Shown: piece after piece, positions 14,488 through 16,611 of the stretch
Layout of the letters: each line of letters begins with the position of its first letter
Numbering within the stretch: position 1 is the stretch's first letter
Origin: Candidatus Sabulitectum sp.
GTDB taxonomy: Bacteria > Fermentibacterota > Fermentibacteria > Fermentibacterales > JCC-6
Length of the DNA: 16,611 bases
Reading direction: 5' to 3'
Assembly: GCA_029940175.1 (NCBI GenBank)
Contig: JAOZRM010000050.1
Span: 1-16,611 of the forward strand
Position numbers and translations under genes: made by a program
The notes under the pieces: generated by a model
The model's input: only the letters and a program-made list of their open reading frames with translations
The model's database searches: none
Told to the model about the DNA's origin: nothing

Positions 14488-15428
14488 AAACCCTGGTGGT
14501 TAAGACCCACGCATTTGGAGACTCACTTCTGGCCACACCAGCTGTTGCAGCTCTTATTGCTGAAGGTGACAGTGTCACTGTTCTTACGGGTCCTTCTTCA
14601 CTACCAGTGTGGGAGCGTTTGCCGGGAATTACAGAACTGATTCAGTCTCCAGCACCATGCAGCACAGCAAAGCTTTTCCTCTGGTCGGTTCTGAACCTGC
14701 AGAGAGGTTATGACCGTGTTCTTCACTTTGGTTCTTCTGTAAATGCATACCGCTGGCTTCGATTTCTCACCGGACTGAAAGCAGTCAGCGGCGGAGATGG
14801 TAAGACCGGTTTTGGTGTTGCCAGACCTGCAGCTGAAGATTATTGCAGAATAGCAGGAGTTCAGTGTTCAAGTTTACAACCAGTATTTCCAGTGACACAA
14901 GTGGAAATGAATTCTGCAGGTAAGCATTCAGGGGTATCGCCTTATGTTGTGCTTGCTCCAGGCGGAGCCCGGAACGCCAGAGACTTTGTTCCGCAGAAAA
15001 GGTGGCCCGTGTCTAGGTGGGGGGAAGTATCTCTCTATCTTCAATCAAAAGGTTTCAGGGTTTTCCTGGTGGGAGGGCAACAGGATAAGTCGGAAATTTC
15101 TTCTGTTTCCGGGGTGAATCTGGCAGGAAAGCTCACATGGGGTGAGACTGCTGCACTGATCTCCAGGGCGACTTTGTTTGCCGGTAACGACAGTGGTCCA
15201 GCTCACCTTGCAGTGGCAGGTGACACCCCTGCACTGATTCTTTTCGGCCCCACAGATCCTGATGCTCTTTATGAGAAAGGCAGCATTATTCCTCTTTGTG
15301 GAACTGTGTCCTGTTCCCCTTGTTACGCCAATAGTATTTTCCCAGGTTGTGCCTTCGACGAGGATTGTATGACTTCAATAGAAACTGAAAGGGTATTTCA
15401 TGCCCTTGAGGGGATGCTACAAAAATGA
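14484..15428 (+). CDS. GT9 family (ADP-heptose:LPS heptosyltransferase-like) glycosyltransferase
   Basis: This 314-residue protein has the two Rossmann-like halves of GT9 enzymes (GT-B fold), soluble on the cytoplasmic side of the membrane. The N-terminal half opens MKTLVVKTHAFGDSLLATPA, with aspartate 13 at the site of the WaaC/WaaF catalytic base. The C-terminal half has APGGARNARDF and KRWPVSRWGEV (158-181) and NDSGPAHLAVAGDTP with LFGPTDPD (235-260), the donor-binding signature. A cysteine-rich segment (C272, C277, C280, C289, C295) follows, as seen in some heptosyltransferases. It starts with GTG at 14484, overlapping the preceding stop as GTGA, and its own TGA overlaps the next ATG as ATGA. 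It transfers a nucleotide-activated sugar, likely a heptose, to an LPS- or glycolipid-type acceptor. Whether that is the acceptor of this operon is inferred. Confidence 0.9.
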   Translation: MKTLVVKTHAFGDSLLATPAVAALIAEGDSVTVLTGPSSLPVWERLPGITELIQSPAPCSTAKLFLWSVLNLQRGYDRVLHFGSSVNAYRWLRFLTGLKAVSGGDGKTGFGVARPAAEDYCRIAGVQCSSLQPVFPVTQVEMNSAGKHSGVSPYVVLAPGGARNARDFVPQKRWPVSRWGEVSLYLQSKGFRVFLVGGQQDKSEISSVSGVNLAGKLTWGETAALISRATLFAGNDSGPAHLAVAGDTPALILFGPTDPDALYEKGSIIPLCGTVSCSPCYANSIFPGCAFDEDCMTSIETERVFHALEGMLQK

Positions 15429-16611
15429 AAATTACAGCTCTAAACCCACCATTTATTCCTCAATTCAGTCGTGGACAGCGAAGCCCTGCAGTTACGAGAA
15501 GTGGAACACTGTACTATCCGATCTGGCTTTCATATGCAGTGGGAGCGCTTGAACAGGCAGGGCATACTGTCCAGTTCATTGATTCTCCTGCAATGGATCT
15601 TGATCTCACAGCGACCATGGGTAAAATCAAAGAATTCTCACCTGAACTGGTAGTGTTGGATACTTCCACTCCTTCAATTCTTTCAGATACAGAGATTGCG
15701 GATATGATCGCAGTTACAGGAGCAACAGTATTTATTTCAGGGACTCATCCTTCTGCTCTTCCTCACGATACCGTGCTGCTTGGTAAGAGTTTTCATGGAG
15801 CTATTCTGGGAGAATATGAGAAACCCCTGCTGGCAGTTGTTGCTGCCCTGGAAAAAGGTCTTCCCGTTGAAGGTATTCCAGGAACTGCGATCAGACTTTC
15901 TGATGGAGTATCTGTTAATGTTACACCTCCTGAAGGTTACCTCTCTGATCTGGATTCCCTTCCATTCGTCAGTTCTGTGTATTCAGCTCATCTTCCTGTG
16001 TCCAGATATAATAATCCCAATGCTTTACACCCGCAGGTGATGATTGTGGGGGGCAGGGGCTGCCCTAATCAGTGCAGTTTCTGCGTTTTCCCCCAGACTC
16101 TTACTGGTCGTCATTACAGAAGTCGGTCAGTTAAGAATGTCGTGGCTGAAATGAAATGGGTGCAGAATAATATGCCTGAGGTTAAGGCTGTCTTTTTTGA
16201 GGACGATACAATTGCCGCCGATATGCAGAGATTGCGGCAGCTCTCGGCTGAGATCATAAAAGGGGGAGTTACGATCTCCTGGACATGCAACATGAGAGCA
16301 ACAGCTGATCTTGAGACTCTGCGCCAGTGTCATGCAGCAGGTCTGAGATCTGTTTGCGTTGGTTTTGAAAGCGGTTGTGATGAAATCCTTGAATCCATGA
16401 GGAAGGGATTAAAAACAAAGCAGATGATTGAGTTTATGGAGAACGCAAGAAAAGCTCGTATTCTTGTCCACGGTTGCTTCCTTTTCGGAATTCCAGGCGA
16501 AACAAGAGAAACTGCCAGCAGAACTCTGGATTTTGCATTGAAACTGAATCCTGATACTGCACAGTTCTATCCCCTTATGGTTTATCCTGGAACTGATGCA
16601 TATGCTGATGA
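15425..16611 (+). CDS. HpnJ-like B12-binding radical SAM enzyme (3' end outside window)
   Basis: The frame opens at the ATG at 15425, overlapping the GT9 stop as ATGA, and stays open to the window edge (395 codons). The N-terminus reads MKITALNPPFIPQFSRGQRS with YYPIWLSYAVGALEQAGH and FIDSPA. DTSTPS (79-84) and ISGTHPSALP (104-113) follow. This is like HpnJ and related cobalamin-binding radical SAM proteins from LPS and hopanoid clusters. The iron-sulfur cysteines are C213, C217 and C220 in RGCPNQCSFC, followed by TGRHYRSRS, FFEDDT, CNMRA, GFESGCDEIL and FLFGIPGET, all standard barrel landmarks. HpnJ turns a glucosamine-linked lipid into a cyclitol ether. With a YdjC-type deacetylase in the same operon, a similar sugar ring reaction is a plausible role here, but it is not shown. 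The missing C-terminus is probably about 80-100 residues. Confidence 0.9.
   Translation, partial: MKITALNPPFIPQFSRGQRSPAVTRSGTLYYPIWLSYAVGALEQAGHTVQFIDSPAMDLDLTATMGKIKEFSPELVVLDTSTPSILSDTEIADMIAVTGATVFISGTHPSALPHDTVLLGKSFHGAILGEYEKPLLAVVAALEKGLPVEGIPGTAIRLSDGVSVNVTPPEGYLSDLDSLPFVSSVYSAHLPVSRYNNPNALHPQVMIVGGRGCPNQCSFCVFPQTLTGRHYRSRSVKNVVAEMKWVQNNMPEVKAVFFEDDTIAADMQRLRQLSAEIIKGGVTISWTCNMRATADLETLRQCHAAGLRSVCVGFESGCDEILESMRKGLKTKQMIEFMENARKARILVHGCFLFGIPGETRETASRTLDFALKLNPDTAQFYPLMVYPGTDAYAD

Noticed and set aside
1..16611. Genome-wide recoding of TGA to tryptophan or glycine
   Set aside because: TGA is the natural stop, in overlapping stop-start junctions, of the genes ending at 12434, 14487 and 15428, and also ends those at 1255 and 2330.
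1..16611. CRISPR arrays, tRNA or rRNA genes, insertion sequences
   Set aside because: No direct repeat arrays, cloverleaf or rRNA-like stretches, transposase motifs or terminal inverted repeats were seen on reading.

Overview
The window looks like part of a bacterial chromosome from a Gram-negative lineage. It encodes an ADP-heptose-type GT9 glycosyltransferase, a lipoprotein with a clean lipobox, several signal-peptide proteins, and an FG-GAP protein ending in a FlgD-like / type-A (type IX secretion) sorting tail. Secreted FG-GAP and ConA-like proteins with such tails fit the FCB superphylum; a Fermentibacterota- or Eisenbacteria-like lineage is my guess from the style of these proteins, not something shown here. 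Shine-Dalgarno sites are clear, sigma70-type promoters can be recognised, and TGA is used as a normal stop.

Left part (1-6732): a partial TetR regulator on the minus strand, with a near-consensus promoter carrying a palindromic operator; a small two-helix membrane protein; a cytoplasmic beta-propeller-like protein overlapping an unrecognised 151-residue protein; and a short exported protein with a calcium-loop motif. Next come a broken exported-protein gene (one frameshift, one nonsense codon, perhaps a second frameshift), a minus-strand secreted ConA-like protein, a 23-codon leader ORF, and a long FG-GAP protein whose frame is interrupted by one TGA where a tryptophan is expected. This stretch is accessory and partly decaying, unless the lesions are assembly errors.

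Middle part (6759-9546, all minus strand): an XRE regulator and a four-helix membrane protein joined by an ATGA overlap, behind their own promoter with an inverted repeat; and a probable three-gene unit of an SH3-like exported protein, a CPBP intramembrane protease and a lipoprotein.

Right part (9748-16611, plus strand): the most interesting region. Six genes follow with no gaps (overlaps of 1, 4, 19, 4 and 4 bases): a GT39-like membrane glycosyltransferase, a B12-type radical SAM enzyme, a YdjC/HpnK-type carbohydrate deacetylase, a second GT39-like protein with altered acidic positions, a GT9 heptosyltransferase-like enzyme, and a second radical SAM enzyme resembling HpnJ (cut by the window edge). 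Together they look like a pathway that builds and then chemically remodels a lipid-linked sugar. The deacetylase plus HpnJ-like pair recalls the hopanoid HpnI-K-J route to a cyclitol ether, but with no hopanoid genes in view. I propose this as the candidate undescribed system.
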